DNA of 64,000 nt from Nitratireductor sp. GISD-1A_MAKvit (GCF_040819555.1 NZ_CP161920.1:2913001-2977000); one strand, 5' to 3'; shown: positions 9,676 through 20,840, counted from the stretch's first letter. The notes: generated from the letters alone by a model not told the origin. Made by a program: numbers and translations.

Positions 9676-9690
9676 TTAATATCTTTTTTA
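9676..9690 (+). promoter_or_regulatory. Possible CtrA box upstream of pleC
   Basis: TTAA, seven bases, then TTTA: one mismatch from the CtrA consensus TTAA-N7-TTAA, placed 105 bases before the preferred pleC start in an AT-rich gap of 129 bases. One-mismatch matches can occur by chance, so this is a weak call. Confidence 0.25.
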
Positions 9691-9795
9691 CCAAGAACAC
9701 TGGACAAGGCGAATCACCTTTGATTCCTTATGGATGATTCGGCAGCAGGCGGAGCCGAATCATCGAACTTAACGAGGAACGAGGGAGCCCGTCGT

Positions 9796-12133
9796 ATGGC
9801 GAAGGCAGGGGGATGGGCTTTGCCCCTGATTGCGGGCGTGGTTGCCAGGCCAGGAAACCGACGCGCAGCGCGAATGGGACTTGCCGGCAACGCGAAAATC
9901 ATCGCTGCTCCCGCCTATGAGCGTCTGCTGGCGATCGAACCTTATCTTCGTCGTTCCATCCCTGTCCTGATTGTCCTGTTTCTTGTCGTTCTTGCCGCAG
10001 CGCGACTGCTCTCGCTGTTTTCCTGGCGCGACGATATCGAGCGTGATGCGCGAACCATGCTGGCTCTGGCTGCCGATTCACTGGCGGCAAGCGTTGCAGT
10101 CGATGATACCGAGGCCGACCCGACCCGGAAGGCGCGGCTTCTGATCGAGGAGGCCATGCGCCGCGCGGGCTCTGCGGACCAGCGGGTTCTGGCAATCACC
10201 AATGATCGCTTCGAGGTGCTCGCCACCTCTCCCAACGGGCAGGAGCTCGTCAACCGCTCGCTGGAAGACGTGCTCTCGGGTGGCCAGCCTCTGTTTCTTT
10301 TCGGAGCACGGGCGGGCGTGATGAATGTGGCGATTGCCGGCGAGCAATGGCTGGCTTCACTCGTCCACGTGCCAAACCAGCGCGGTGCAGCGATTGTTCT
10401 GACATCGAGGGATCTTCTGTTTGCAGACTGGCGGCGCTCGGTTTCGCTGAATGTGACGCTGTTTGCACTGACGGCGGGGATCCTGATGGTGATCCTTTAC
10501 GCCTATTTCAGCCAGGCAGCGCGCGCGCAGGCAGCCGACCGGATCTACATGGAAGCCCATCAGCGCATCGACATGGCGATGGTGCGCGGCAAATGCGGCC
10601 TTTGGGACTGGGACATGGTGCGGGGCAAGATGTTCTGGTCGCGCTCCATGTACGAAATGCTGGGGTACGAAACGACCGACGAAATGCTCTCCTTTGGTGA
10701 AGTTGCCGCGATCATTCATCCCGATGATGGTGACCTGTTCGATCTTGCAAACCGCATCATGGCGCGCGAGATCGATCATGTGGACCGGGTCTTCCGGATG
10801 AAGCGCGCTGACGGGCAGTGGGTCTGGGTGCGGGCGCGGGCGCAGGTGGTTGACCCAAATGCACCGGAACTGCACCTCATCGGCATCGCGGTGGATGTGA
10901 CGGAGCAGCGTACCCTGGTGCAGCAGACCGAAGTGGCAGACCAGCGGCTGCGCACGGCGATCGAGAGCATCGGAGAATCCTTCGTGCTTTGGGACTATGC
11001 CGAGCGGCTTGTCATGTGCAACACGAAATACAAGCAGGATCTGGGTATCGATCAGAGCATGATCGTGGCCGGTGCTCACAGGCGTGACATAGAGGCGCTG
11101 GCCCCTGCCCTGCGTTTTGAGCGCCGGCTTGCCGTTTCCTCCAGCGGCAGCAACGGTGCGACCTATGAGCGCCAGCTCGCCGACGGCCGGTGGCTGCAGG
11201 TCACGGAACTGAAGACCCGCGATGGCGGCACCGTTTCGGTCGGCACCGACATCACGCAGCTCAAACAGCATCAGGGCAAGCTCGTTGACAGTGAACGGCG
11301 GCTAATGGCCACGATTCACGATCTCAGTCTCGCACGCCGCGCCGAGCAGGAGCGCAGCCACGAACTGAGCGAACTCAACCGCAAATATATGCGCGAAACC
11401 GAACGGGGCCGAGGCGGCGAACCGGGCAAAATCCGAGTTCCTCGCCAACATGTCGCACGAGTTGCGCACACCGCTGAACGCCATTATCGGCTTTTCCGAG
11501 GTCATGGCGTCGGGCATGTTCGGTCCACTCGGATCGGAAAGGTACGAAGAGTATGTGCGCGACATATGTTCGAGCGGGTCATATCTTCTGGGCGTCATCA
11601 ACGACATTCTCGACATGTCCAAGATCGAAGCCGGTCAGTTCTCGGTCGACTGCGAGGAAATCGATCTTTGCCCCCTTATCCGGGAGACCGTGCGGGTGGT
11701 TGATCTTCAGGCCTCGGAAAAATCCATCGCGATGAAGGTCGACATTCCCGACATGATGAAGGTTTTTGCCGACCGCCGCGCCATCAAGCAGATTGTGATC
11801 AATCTCCTGTCGAACGCGGTCAAGTTCACGGGAGAAGGCGGGCACATCTCCTTGCGCGCGCGCAAGGTCGGCCCTGCCGTGACGCTGACCATCGAGGATT
11901 CGGGCTGCGGCATTCCACGCGATGCATTGCAAAAGCTCGGACGGCCCTTCGAGCAGGTCCAGAACCAGTTCTCGAAAAACCACACCGGGTCCGGCCTCGG
12001 ACTGGCGATTTCCCGCTCGCTGGCGGAGTTGCATGGCGGTGTGTTGAAAATCCGCTCCACGGAGGGTGTCGGCACCATCGTTTCGGTCAGGCTTCCTGCG
12101 GAAAACCGCAGCAAGCCTGCGGTCGCAGCCTGA
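9796..12133 (+). CDS. pleC: PleC-type PAS sensor histidine kinase (one-base frameshift in this sequence)
   Basis: Membrane sensor kinase/phosphatase expected to act on DivK in the asymmetric-division pathway. In order: membrane helix near residues 55-75 from this start, a long periplasmic segment, a second helix (GILMVILYAYFSQ), PAS domains (GLWDWDMVRGKMFW region and a second with IGESFVLWD), HisKA with ANMSHELRTPLNAIIGFSE, and HATPase with a GLGLAIS box. The frame is interrupted at GGGG 11405-11408; removing one G restores continuous ERAEAANRAKSEFLANMSH. ATG 9796 follows GAGGGAG at good spacing; ATG 9730 is also in frame. The pepN-pleC-glnE-sensor/regulator-degP-ccm order matches my memory of the S. 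meliloti SMc02361-02369 region, which supports the name. Confidence 0.75.
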
Positions 12134-12142
12134 TCCTGGCGC

Positions 12143-15101
12143 CTATTGCACACTGCCTATCAGATCTTCGAACAGCCCGCGGACCCGGCCAGCAGTTTCT
12201 TCCAGATGGGCAGACAGAACCTGAAGGTCGGGCAAATCCGTCTGGCGCAGGAGAAGGTCGGAAAACCCTGGTGGGGCCTCGTCGGGGTCGAACCCGCCTT
12301 CGAGGCACAGCCGCGTGATCTGCGTCAATGTCATGTAGAGACCATGTGCCTCGACAAGCTCCTGACGGGCCTGTTTGGAACAGAACCCCTCGGGGAGTTC
12401 GTGCAACACATCGGCCGTGCCGGTGCCCACCGCCCCGCCTGAGATGTTCCGTGTCAAAACCGCCACCTGGGCGATGAACTCCAGATCGATCAGGCCGCCG
12501 GAAACCAGCTTGAGATCCCAGATATCGCGGGCCGGCTTTTCTTCTTCAAGCAGACTGCGCATTCTGGTGGCTTCTTCGCGGATTTTGGCTTCATCGCGCT
12601 GCAGCGCCAGGACCTCGCCGACCTCTTCCTCGACACGTTCCATGAGATCGGCATCGCCGGCCACGGTTCGGGCGCGGGTCAATGCCATGTGTTCCCAGAC
12701 CCAGGCCTCCTTGCGCTGATAGCGCGCGAACGCCTCGATATGGGTCGCGACCGGCCCCTTGTTTCCAGACGGGCGGAGCCGCAGATCAAGATCATAAAGC
12801 ACCCCCTCGGCCGTCGGGGCCGAAACGGCTGCAATCAGCCTCTGGGTCAGGCGGGCATAATATTCCGAAGGTGCCAGCGCTTTCTGTCCATCCGAACAGT
12901 CTGCATCCGGATCATGGTCGTAAAGAAGGATCAGATCGATATCGGAACCGGCTGTCAGTTCCCTGCTGCCGAGTTTCCCCATGCCCAGTATGGCAACCCG
13001 GCCACCCGCAACGGTTCCGTGTCGTTCGGCAAAGTTCTTCACCACCGCTTCGAGCGCCGCCGCCACTGTCAGATCCGCGAGATCCGAAAAGGCCTTGCCG
13101 GCCCGGTCCGCATCAATGGCCCCGGTCAAAAGCCGGATGCCGATCAAGAACTTCTGTTCGGCAGCAAAAATGCGCAGCCTGTCCAGTATCTCCTCATACA
13201 GTTGCGCACCGGTGAGAAACGCCTCGAGCCGCTCGGCCAGGTATCTCCGGTTCGGCAGTTCGGACAAAAGCGCCGGATCGAGCAGACCATCGAAGACGTG
13301 AGGCCGCCGGGTGATGATGGACGCGAGTCTCGGTGCCGCGCCCATGATGCTGACCAGCATGTTGAGCAGCGGCGGATTGGACTGCAGCAGGGAGAACAAC
13401 TGAATGCCGGCAGGCAGGCCCCGACAGGAACGTGTCGAAGCGCAGAAGCGCTTCATCCGCCCGTCTCGTTCCGCCGAAGGCTTCCAGCAGTGCTGGCGTG
13501 AGCTCGGTCAGGCGTTCGCGTGCCTCGGCGGATTGTGTGGCGCGATAGCGCCCGTAGTGCCAGCCTCGGATGACACGGCACATGTCGCTTGGACGCTCAA
13601 ACCCCAGCTCACCAAGCGTTTCCAAAGTGCCGGGGTCGTCGACATCGCCCGTGAATACGAGATTGCCCACACCGCGTGAAAGCTGCGGTGCCGTTTCGAA
13701 CAATTCGGCATAATGCTGCTCAACCAGACGAAGGCTCTCGCGGAATGCGGCCGAAAATGCCTCAGCCCCTTCAAAGGCGAGCAGGTGGGCGATGCGCTCG
13801 AGTTCGTCATTGTCTTCGGGCAGGGTGTGTATCTGCTCGTCGGCGACCATCTGCAGGGCGTGCTCCACATCCCGCAGGAACCAGTACTGCCTGCTCAGCG
13901 CATCCCGCGCTTCATCATCGATCCAGCCGCAGCGTGCAAGTTCACCAAGCATCGCGATGGTGGACCGCCCGCGCAGTTCGGGAAACCGCCCCCCCGCGAT
14001 CAGTTGCTGGGTCTGGACGAAAAACTCGATTTCCCGGATGCCACCGCGCCCCAGCTTGACATTGTGTCCCTTGACCGCAACCTCTCCATGCCCCTTGTGC
14101 GCATGGATCTGACGCTTGATGGAGTGCACATCGGCAATCGCCGCGTAATCGAGATATTTTCGCCAGACATATGGCTGGAGTTCTTTCAGAAACCTTTCAC
14201 CGGCAGCCGTATCTCCCGCAATGGCGCGCGCCTTGATCATTGCCGCGCGCTCCCAGTTCTGACCACGGCTCTCGTAATAATGGAGCGCGGCCTCCACCGG
14301 AATTGCGAGCGGTGTGGAGCCCGGATCGGGTCTCAACCGCAAATCCGTGCGAAACACATAGCCGTGCTCTGTCCGGTCCTGCAATATTCGCACCAGACGG
14401 CGCGTGAGGCGTACGAACAGATCGACCGCCTCATACGGCTCGGTGATGGCGGGAGCCTCCGGGTCCAGCAGCACGATCAGGTCGATGTCTGACGAAAAGT
14501 TGAGCTCGTCGGCGCCGAGCTTGCCCATGGCGAGCACGATCCACCCGCTCTGGGCGGCCGGCTTATCGCGATTAGGCAGTTTCAGCTTTCCGCCACGATC
14601 AGCGTCCAGAAGAAGGAAATTTACTCCCGCGCCAATGCAACACTCGGCAAGCCTGCTCAGCCTTTGCGTGGTTTTCTCCGTATCTGCGGCATCCGCCAGC
14701 CGCTCCAGGGCAATCAGGAAATGCGCCTCCGCCTTGAGATGGCGCAGCGCCTTCATGACCCCGCTTTCGCTTTGATCGTCTTCGAAAGCCGTCTGCTCTA
14801 TCGAGCTGAACAGTTCCTCGATCCGATCGGCCAGCGGTCTTTCGAACAGTGCTTCGAGAGAATGCGGATTGCGGCGTGCGCAGTCGCGCAGGAACGGAGA
14901 CAGCTCGAAGACGGCAGCAAGAAATCCCGCAAGCGCGGTCTTTCCGGACAATAGACCGCTGAGCCGCTGGCATCCGGCTTCCCGCGCTGCCTCAAGCACC
15001 ATCCCGCAGGCTTCGGCTGCCTGCTGCTCATCAACCGGCGACAGTTCACAGACCGGAGAGCCAAACCACAGGCTGCCATCTTCGAGCGCCTTCTGCTCCA
15101 T
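12143..15101 (-). CDS. glnE: Bifunctional glutamine synthetase adenylyltransferase/adenylyl-removing enzyme (one-base frameshift in this sequence)
   Basis: Controls glutamine synthetase by attaching and removing AMP in response to PII. Two nucleotidyltransferase halves are visible: the N-terminal adenylyl-removase with SSDIDLIVLLD and the C-terminal adenylyltransferase with GSDIDLILLYD, each followed by a GlnD-like helical domain. The frame breaks at CCCC 13419-13422: the N-terminal frame reads FLSGPAC while the other frame continues GLPAGIQLF; deleting one C gives FLSGLPAGIQLF and an uninterrupted protein of about 985 residues, the normal length. ATG 15101 follows GGGAG; an upstream in-frame ATG at 15152 is less likely. 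It is convergent with pleC, nine bases apart. Confidence 0.9.
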
Positions 15102-15181
15102 TCCAACTCCCTTTTCGTCAATCCTGCCTGTGGCCGCCAATCCGCCGCGCAAAGCAGTGTGACGATGGTCGTAATATCGTT

Positions 15182-16606
15182 CTAGGTCCGCTTGGGACGT
15201 TCCAGAGGAAAGACCATCGTCACAGCCAGGCCAGGCGAATTGTCGGCGAATTCGAGGGAGCCACCATGGAAGGTCATGACAGCCTTTGCAAGGCTGAGCC
15301 CAAGTCCCGAACCGGGTTGCGTGCGGCTTTCCTCAAGCCGCACGAAACGTTCGGTCATTCGCTGCTGATCTTCCCGGGGAACACCCGGCCCGTTGTCCCG
15401 CACCGTCAGACGCACCTCCTGCGCTCCCTTGACGAGGCTCACCTCGACTGAAGGGCTTTCGCTGGAGCCGGCCGAATATTTGATGGCGTTGTCGACGATG
15501 TTTGAAAGAGCCTGGCCGATCAGTTCCCGATTGCCCCGCAATTCCACCGCATCGTCGATCCGTGCGCTGAGCGAGACGCCCTGCTCTTCTGCAAGAGGTT
15601 CATATAGCTCAACCACATCAGCGAGGATCGCCCTTATATCGATCCGCGAAGTCGCCTCGGCCGAATACCCTGCTTCAAGTCGCGAAATCATGAGAATGGC
15701 ATTAAAGGTCCGGATCAACTGGTCGGATTCAGCGATGCTCTGCTCCAGCGCGGCACGATAGTCTGCCTTGCTCGGATCTGCCGCAAGTGCAGCCTCCGCC
15801 CTGTTGCGCAGCCGGGTGAGCGGCGTCTTGAGATCGTGAGCGACATTGTCGGAAACCTGCCGAAGCCCCTCGTTCAGTGCCGCGATGCGATCCAGCATCT
15901 TGTTGAGATTGTCTGACAGTCGATCAAATTCGTCACCGGCACCAGAAACAGGAAGGCGCCTGCTGAGGTCTCCGCCCATGATGCTGCGGCTTGCCTCGGA
16001 CACACGGTCAATGCGCTTGAGGGCGCGTCTCCCGACAAAATACCAGATTAGCAGCGCACCCGCACACATGATGGCCAGGGTGACCACGAGGGCGCGCTGC
16101 ATCACGTTCCGAAACTTTTCCGGTTCACCCAGATCTCTGCCAACCATGACAATGATCTGATTGGGCAAACGAAACACCACCGCCACGGCCCTGTGTTCGG
16201 CCCCGCCGGGCCGCGGCTCCAGCCGCGCCTCCCCTTCTCCGAACCGACTGTAGGTGAAGGGCCGTTCGGTCCATCCCATCCTGTCGAGCACACCGGGCTG
16301 AAGGCTTTCCACATTGCCCGAGAGGATGCGGCCATTGGCATCGGCCAGCAGATAGAGGTTGGCGCCCGGCTGGCGCGACCGCGATTCGATTACCCGCACG
16401 AGCAGAGGCAGTCCGCCACGCCGATAGGCCCGGTCAAGGCCTCGCACCTCCTCATTGATTGCTTCCTGCGTCTGCCCGACGAGCATACGTGCAGACAGCG
16501 ATGTCATGTAGATGACCAGAAACGACGCACACACCGCAAACAGAATGAGGTACAGCGCCGACAGGCGCGCTGCCGTCGTGTTGAGAATGGAGAGAAGCCG
16601 GGCCAT
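15182..16606 (-). CDS. Two-component sensor histidine kinase
   Basis: 474 residues: a membrane helix at about 14-36, a periplasmic loop, a second helix at about 170-190, a HAMP domain (GRRALKRIDRVSEASRSI), HisKA with the phosphorylated His in VAHDLKTPLTRLRNRAE, and HATPase with NIVDNAIKY, DNGPGVP and GSGLGLSLAKAV. The start overlaps the stop of the response regulator gene by one base (TGATG), so the pair is translationally coupled. The sensed signal is unknown; degP lies directly upstream of the pair, so an envelope-stress role is plausible by context only. Confidence 0.9.
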   Translation of the reverse strand: MARLLSILNTTAARLSALYLILFAVCASFLVIYMTSLSARMLVGQTQEAINEEVRGLDRAYRRGGLPLLVRVIESRSRQPGANLYLLADANGRILSGNVESLQPGVLDRMGWTERPFTYSRFGEGEARLEPRPGGAEHRAVAVVFRLPNQIIVMVGRDLGEPEKFRNVMQRALVVTLAIMCAGALLIWYFVGRRALKRIDRVSEASRSIMGGDLSRRLPVSGAGDEFDRLSDNLNKMLDRIAALNEGLRQVSDNVAHDLKTPLTRLRNRAEAALAADPSKADYRAALEQSIAESDQLIRTFNAILMISRLEAGYSAEATSRIDIRAILADVVELYEPLAEEQGVSLSARIDDAVELRGNRELIGQALSNIVDNAIKYSAGSSESPSVEVSLVKGAQEVRLTVRDNGPGVPREDQQRMTERFVRLEESRTQPGSGLGLSLAKAVMTFHGGSLEFADNSPGLAVTMVFPLERPKRT

Positions 16607-17277
16607 CAGTCCTTCAGCATGTAGCCCGCGCCTCGCACGGTATGGAGCAACGGCTTGTCGAAATCCTTTTCGATCTTGCCCCGCAGCCGCGAGATATGCA
16701 CATCGATGACGTTGGTCTGCGGGTCGAAATGGTAATCCCAGACATTTTCGAGAAGCATGGTGCGGGTGACCACCTGTCCCGCATGGCGCATCATGAATTC
16801 CAGAAGACGGAACTCCCGGGGTTGCAGCACGATCTCCCTGCCGGCGCGGCGAACGGTATGAGAGAGCCGGTCAAGCTCAAGGTCTCCCACCTGATAGGAT
16901 GTCTCGATATCCTTTGAACCCGAACGCCGCCTCAACACTTCCACGCGCGCAAGAAGTTCGGAAAATGCATATGGCTTGGTGAGGTAGTCATCGCCGCCGG
17001 CGCGCAGGCCAGTCACGCGATCATCCACCTCACCCAATGCGGAAAGGATCAGCGCCGGCGTTGTGTTACCGTTCTCGCGCAGTTCGGTGATGATCGAAAG
17101 CCCGTCGCGGCGAGGCAGCATGCGGTCGATAACGAAAACATCGTAGCTTCCGGTATCGGCAAGGGAAAAGCCACTATCGCCATCGCGGGCGATATCGGCT
17201 GTGTGACCGGCCTCTGCAAACGCGTTCTTCAGATAATCGGCCGCCTCCCGATCATCCTCGATGACAAGAATTTTCAT
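16606..17277 (-). CDS. OmpR/PhoB-family response regulator
   Basis: 223 residues from ATG 17277 (MKILVIEDDREAADYL). The receiver domain has the acidic pair EDD near residues 7-9, the phosphoacceptor Asp in VFVIDRMLPRRDG, and the conserved Lys in LTKPYAFSEL; the C-terminal winged helix has LQPREFRLLEFMM and HISRLRGKIE. The frame is open upstream to 17334 but that addition has no family match. It forms an operon with the downstream sensor kinase. It is 91 bases downstream of degP on the same strand; the inverted repeat upstream of degP (18981-19020) is a possible target. Confidence 0.92.
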   Translation of the reverse strand: MKILVIEDDREAADYLKNAFAEAGHTADIARDGDSGFSLADTGSYDVFVIDRMLPRRDGLSIITELRENGNTTPALILSALGEVDDRVTGLRAGGDDYLTKPYAFSELLARVEVLRRRSGSKDIETSYQVGDLELDRLSHTVRRAGREIVLQPREFRLLEFMMRHAGQVVTRTMLLENVWDYHFDPQTNVIDVHISRLRGKIEKDFDKPLLHTVRGAGYMLKD

Positions 17278-17368
17278 GACACTTTCAATATCCCGGTTGC
17301 CGGAGGCGATAAACCGTTGAATGCCGCCCCCCATGCTGTGAGCCGGAGAGCGGCACGAATGTCAGGCT

Positions 17369-18904
17369 TCAGCCTTCGCCGGCTGGAAGGGCAATGAAGC
17401 GCGTGGCATCATCGCGCTGGATCTGCACCAGGACGGCCTTGCGTCCCGCCTCTACGGCAGCAGAGACCGCTTCTTCCACATCCTTGCCGGACTTGACCGA
17501 GCGCGAGTTGACCTCACGGATGATGTCACCGGGGCGAATGCCACGCTCGTCGGCCGCGCTACCCGGTTCGACATCCGTCACGACCAGCCCGTCGCCATCC
17601 TCTGCCGGCGTGACCTTGAGGCCGAACTGCGCGTTCATGATGTCCGACTGTGCCCCCCCGCCGGCCGAAGCCAGAGACTTCGTGCCCGGCATCTCGGCGA
17701 GTGTCACGCTGACGCTCTCCGTCTTGCCATTGCGCCACAGGGTCACTTCGACCTCGTTCCCCGGGGCGAAAGCGGCCACCAGGCGTGCAAGCTCCTTTGG
17801 TGAGGACACTGTTTTACCATCCACCGCAATGATGATGTCGCCGGAGCGGATACCGGCCTTGTCGGCGGGCTCTCCGTCCTGTGCATCGGCAACCAGTGCA
17901 CCTTTTTCCTCATCCAGGCCGACGGATTCGGCGATGTCTTTCGAGACAGGCTGGATCTGAACGCCAAGCCAGCCACGCTCGACGGTTCCATCTTCGATCA
18001 GATCCCTGACGACTTCTTTGGCGACGGAGGCCGGGATGGCAAAGGCAATACCCACATTGCCGCCCGACGGCGAGAATATCGCCGTGTTGATGCCAACCAC
18101 TTCACCCGTCAGATTGAAGGCGGGGCCACCGGAATTGCCTCGGTTCACCGCTGCGTCGATCTGAATGAAGTCGTCATAGGGTCCTGCTCCGATATCACGG
18201 CCGCGGGCGGAAACGATACCGGCCGTCACCGTACCGCCAAGACCGAACGGATTGCCAACCGCAACCACCCAGTCGCCAACCCGAACCTTCGCGTCATCGG
18301 CAAAGTCGACATAGGTGAAGCTGCGCTCTTCCTCGACTTTCAGGACCGCCAGATCCGTGCGGGCATCCGTTCCAACGAGCTTCGCGTCGATCTCGGTTCC
18401 ATCATCCATGACAACGGTGAAGCTGCTACCACCATCGACCACATGATTGTTGGTGACGAGATAGCCATCTTCGGAAATGAAGAAACCGGATCCCTGCGAA
18501 ACAGGCCGCGGGCGGCCCTGACGACGGCGTTGTTTCTCCCCGCCCCTGTCTCCGCGGAACTCTCGGAAGAAGCGCTTGAGCGGATGTCCATCAGGCAGCT
18601 CTTCAAAACCCGGCATTTCGAAAAGGCCCGAGCCGCCACGGTTAGAGGCCATTTCCACGTCGGCCTTGACCCGGACGCTTACCACGGCGGGCGAAACCTT
18701 CTCGACGATGTCTGCAAAGCTCGGCGCCTGGACGGGCTGGTCAAGGCGCACCGCCTCGGCCATGACCGGAGCCGTGGCACTCGTTATGGCGCCAATTCCG
18801 ACCACCCCGGCGATGGCCAAAGATGCGACCGTTGCGACAAGGCGCCTGCGCCCCTTGCCACTTGCGCCCGATCTATTCATCCCTGTTTCAGCGTTGTGGT
18901 GCAT
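17369..18904 (-). CDS. degP: DegP/HtrA-family periplasmic serine protease (Do)
   Basis: Periplasmic protease and chaperone for misfolded envelope proteins. From ATG 18904, with GAGGA nine bases before it, it has 511 residues; in-frame ATGs at 18913 and 18928 fit worse. A cytoplasmic lead is followed by a signal/anchor segment (LVATVASLAIAGVVGIGAIT). The trypsin-like triad is visible: His in TNNHVVDG, Asp in DARTDLAVLKV, Ser in NRGNSGGPAF. Two PDZ domains follow (GWLGVQIQPV with GDIIIAVDG, and the C-terminal one with GDIIREVNS). Its downstream neighbours are the response regulator and sensor kinase, an arrangement shared by rhizobial degP1 loci. Confidence 0.93.
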   Translation of the reverse strand: MHHNAETGMNRSGASGKGRRRLVATVASLAIAGVVGIGAITSATAPVMAEAVRLDQPVQAPSFADIVEKVSPAVVSVRVKADVEMASNRGGSGLFEMPGFEELPDGHPLKRFFREFRGDRGGEKQRRRQGRPRPVSQGSGFFISEDGYLVTNNHVVDGGSSFTVVMDDGTEIDAKLVGTDARTDLAVLKVEEERSFTYVDFADDAKVRVGDWVVAVGNPFGLGGTVTAGIVSARGRDIGAGPYDDFIQIDAAVNRGNSGGPAFNLTGEVVGINTAIFSPSGGNVGIAFAIPASVAKEVVRDLIEDGTVERGWLGVQIQPVSKDIAESVGLDEEKGALVADAQDGEPADKAGIRSGDIIIAVDGKTVSSPKELARLVAAFAPGNEVEVTLWRNGKTESVSVTLAEMPGTKSLASAGGGAQSDIMNAQFGLKVTPAEDGDGLVVTDVEPGSAADERGIRPGDIIREVNSRSVKSGKDVEEAVSAAVEAGRKAVLVQIQRDDATRFIALPAGEG

Positions 18905-18980
18905 AGAAATCATTCCTCTAGAAAGCACTGTAGCGTCGGCGTTTCACGCCGTTTTCCGAAATCATAGATAGTGTTTCATA

Positions 18981-19020
18981 CATTACGACGGCATTTCCAG
19001 CCGATGAAATTTTCGTAATG
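18981..19020. promoter_or_regulatory. Inverted repeat in the degP promoter region
   Basis: Perfect 8-base arms CATTACGA (18981-18988) and TCGTAATG (19013-19020) separated by 24 bases, 77-116 bases upstream of the degP start. Centre-to-centre distance is about three helical turns, compatible with a dimeric regulator binding one face of the DNA. It lies between degP and the 3' end of the hydrolase-OsmC gene. The regulator is unknown; the adjacent response regulator is a candidate by position only. Confidence 0.4.
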
Positions 19021-19035
19021 TTGCAGAGTGCGGCT

Positions 19036-20280
19036 TCAGCTCTCGGACGAACCTTTGTGCCGGTGACGCGTATGCACATGCGCGACGCTTTCCAGGGTGC
19101 GATGCACCGGACATTTTCCCGCTATCTCGAGAAGCTTGGCGCGCAACTCATCCGAAATGGCGTTCTCGACGTCAATCACCCGCTCGAAGCGATCGATGCG
19201 CCCCCTGGCCGCATCGGCATCGGTGCAATCGACGCAGTCCCGCGCATGGATTTTGGCATGCGAGACATCCACGCTGACGCGGCCGAGCTCGAGCTTCTTT
19301 CTCTCCGCATACATGCGTAGCGTCATGGTCGTGCATGCGCCGAGCGCAATCGAGAGAAAATCGTAGGGGGAAGGCCCCGTATCGAGCCCCCCGAAGCTCA
19401 CCGGCTCATCGGCAAACAATCTGTGTCGGCCAGCCTGAACCGCGTTCTGGAATTTTCCCTGCCCGGTTTCGAGTACACGAACATGCTCCACATCGACATT
19501 GCCCTGTGGCTCGTCTGCGGAAATGTATCGTGACAACCAGCCGGCAATGACACTGGCAGCGAAAGTCGCGTCTTCCGAACGGCTCAGCAGGTGATCGCCC
19601 GTGTCGAGTGACACGAAACTCTTGGGGTGTCTTGCCGCGAGAAAAATCTCCGTCGCATTGTCTATACCGACAATCTCGTCCAGAGGCCCATGCATCAAGA
19701 GCAAGGGGACACGCAGGGCAGAAACGGCCTCAAGCAGACTGTGTGAGCGCACGTCCTCGATGAACTGCGATGCCACGCGAAACCGGCGCCCCCCCAGCGA
19801 AACGTCTGCCTGACCGTGCCTTTCAATTTCCGAAAGCGAACTGCCCAGATTCTTCAAAACATGCTCGGTGTCGGCTGGAGCGCCAATCGTTGCGACAGCC
19901 CTCACGGATTTGAGGCGACCGGCAATGGCGAGGACCGCGGCACCGCCAAGAGAGTGTCCGATCAGAACGGAGGGTGCTTCATAGTGTTTCTCCAGAAACA
20001 TCGCTGCGCTCTCAAGGTCGCCTATGTTCGTGGAAAAATTCGTGGACGCGAACTCTCCCTCGCTGGACCCAAGACCTGTGAAATCAAACCGTAGAACGGC
20101 GATGCCCGCCCGTGTGAGTTCTGCCGCAATGCGGCGCGCAGCCAACAGGTCTTTTGAGCAGGTGAAGCAATGTGCAAACAGCGCGTACGCCCTTACCGCG
20201 CCGTTGGGCAGATCCAGCCGGGCGGCAAGTTTTGCGCCCGAGTGTCCACGAAATTCGAGCTTCTGGGTTATGGGCGCCAT
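19036..20280 (-). CDS. Alpha/beta hydrolase fused to an OsmC-like peroxiredoxin domain
   Basis: 414 residues from ATG 20280. Residues 1 to about 250 are a serine alpha/beta hydrolase (FAHCFTCSKD, nucleophile elbow VLIGHSLGGAAV, late Asp in MHGPLDEIVG, His in DTGDHLLS). Residues about 270-400 are an OsmC/Ohr-type domain with its two redox cysteines in ALGACTTMTLRMYA and GKCPVHRTLE, a fold that reduces organic hydroperoxides. This two-domain protein is a known fusion in Proteobacteria; linking the two activities to one substrate is inference. It lies between degP and ccmH on the same strand as its neighbours. Confidence 0.9.
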   Translation of the reverse strand: MAPITQKLEFRGHSGAKLAARLDLPNGAVRAYALFAHCFTCSKDLLAARRIAAELTRAGIAVLRFDFTGLGSSEGEFASTNFSTNIGDLESAAMFLEKHYEAPSVLIGHSLGGAAVLAIAGRLKSVRAVATIGAPADTEHVLKNLGSSLSEIERHGQADVSLGGRRFRVASQFIEDVRSHSLLEAVSALRVPLLLMHGPLDEIVGIDNATEIFLAARHPKSFVSLDTGDHLLSRSEDATFAASVIAGWLSRYISADEPQGNVDVEHVRVLETGQGKFQNAVQAGRHRLFADEPVSFGGLDTGPSPYDFLSIALGACTTMTLRMYAERKKLELGRVSVDVSHAKIHARDCVDCTDADAARGRIDRFERVIDVENAISDELRAKLLEIAGKCPVHRTLESVAHVHTRHRHKGSSES

Positions 20281-20363
20281 GGTTCCACCTTTTGCTCGGG
20301 CCGAAAACAAGCCCTGACCCTAGGGTGAAACAGGATCGACTCAAAGTGCATTCACAGAAAAAC

Positions 20364-20840
20364 TCAATCACGCCCGTTCAAGATTCGGTCAAGTTTTTCC
20401 TGCTCGTCGGCGCTCAGCTCCCGAACCCCGCCCACACTGTTTCTCCGGCGTGCATTTGCATAGACAAGTGCCCCGCCGAACATCAGCAACAGAACCGGGG
20501 CCCCCCACAGGAGCGCATTGCGATAGCTGAATCGAGGCTTCAATAGAACGAATTCGCCATAGCGATCGACAACATAGGCGATCACCTCTTCATCGCTGTC
20601 ACCCGCGACCAGCCGGTCGCGAACCAGCACGCGAAGGTCTTTGGCGAGTTCGGCGTCGGAATCGTCGATGGACTGGTTCTGGCAGACCATGCAGCGGAGT
20701 TCGGCAGAGAGATCTCTTGCCCGCTCTTCCAGTACGGGATTGTTCAGGACCTCATCCGGCTGAACGGCACTCGCGGGTAAAAGCCATACGAAACCAAGAC
20801 AGGAAATAGAGAGAATGCCCAGAAGAATGCGACGTCTCAC
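20364..20840 (-). CDS. ccmH: Cytochrome c maturation protein CcmH (CycL)
   Basis: Thiol-disulfide protein that prepares apocytochrome c for heme attachment in the periplasm. 158 residues from GTG 20840, whose codon overlaps the ccmF stop (GTGA), so the genes are translationally coupled. Signal peptide at residues 1-25, then [19 protein letters not shown], the family's CxxC (RCxxC) motif, and a C-terminal membrane helix ([19 protein letters not shown]). The last gene of the ccmIEFH operon, corresponding to rhizobial cycHJKL. Confidence 0.95.
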   Translation of the reverse strand: MRRRILLGILSISCLGFVWLLPASAVQPDEVLNNPVLEERARDLSAELRCMVCQNQSIDDSDAELAKDLRVLVRDRLVAGDSDEEVIAYVVDRYGEFVLLKPRFSYRNALLWGAPVLLLMFGGALVYANARRRNSVGGVRELSADEQEKLDRILNGRD

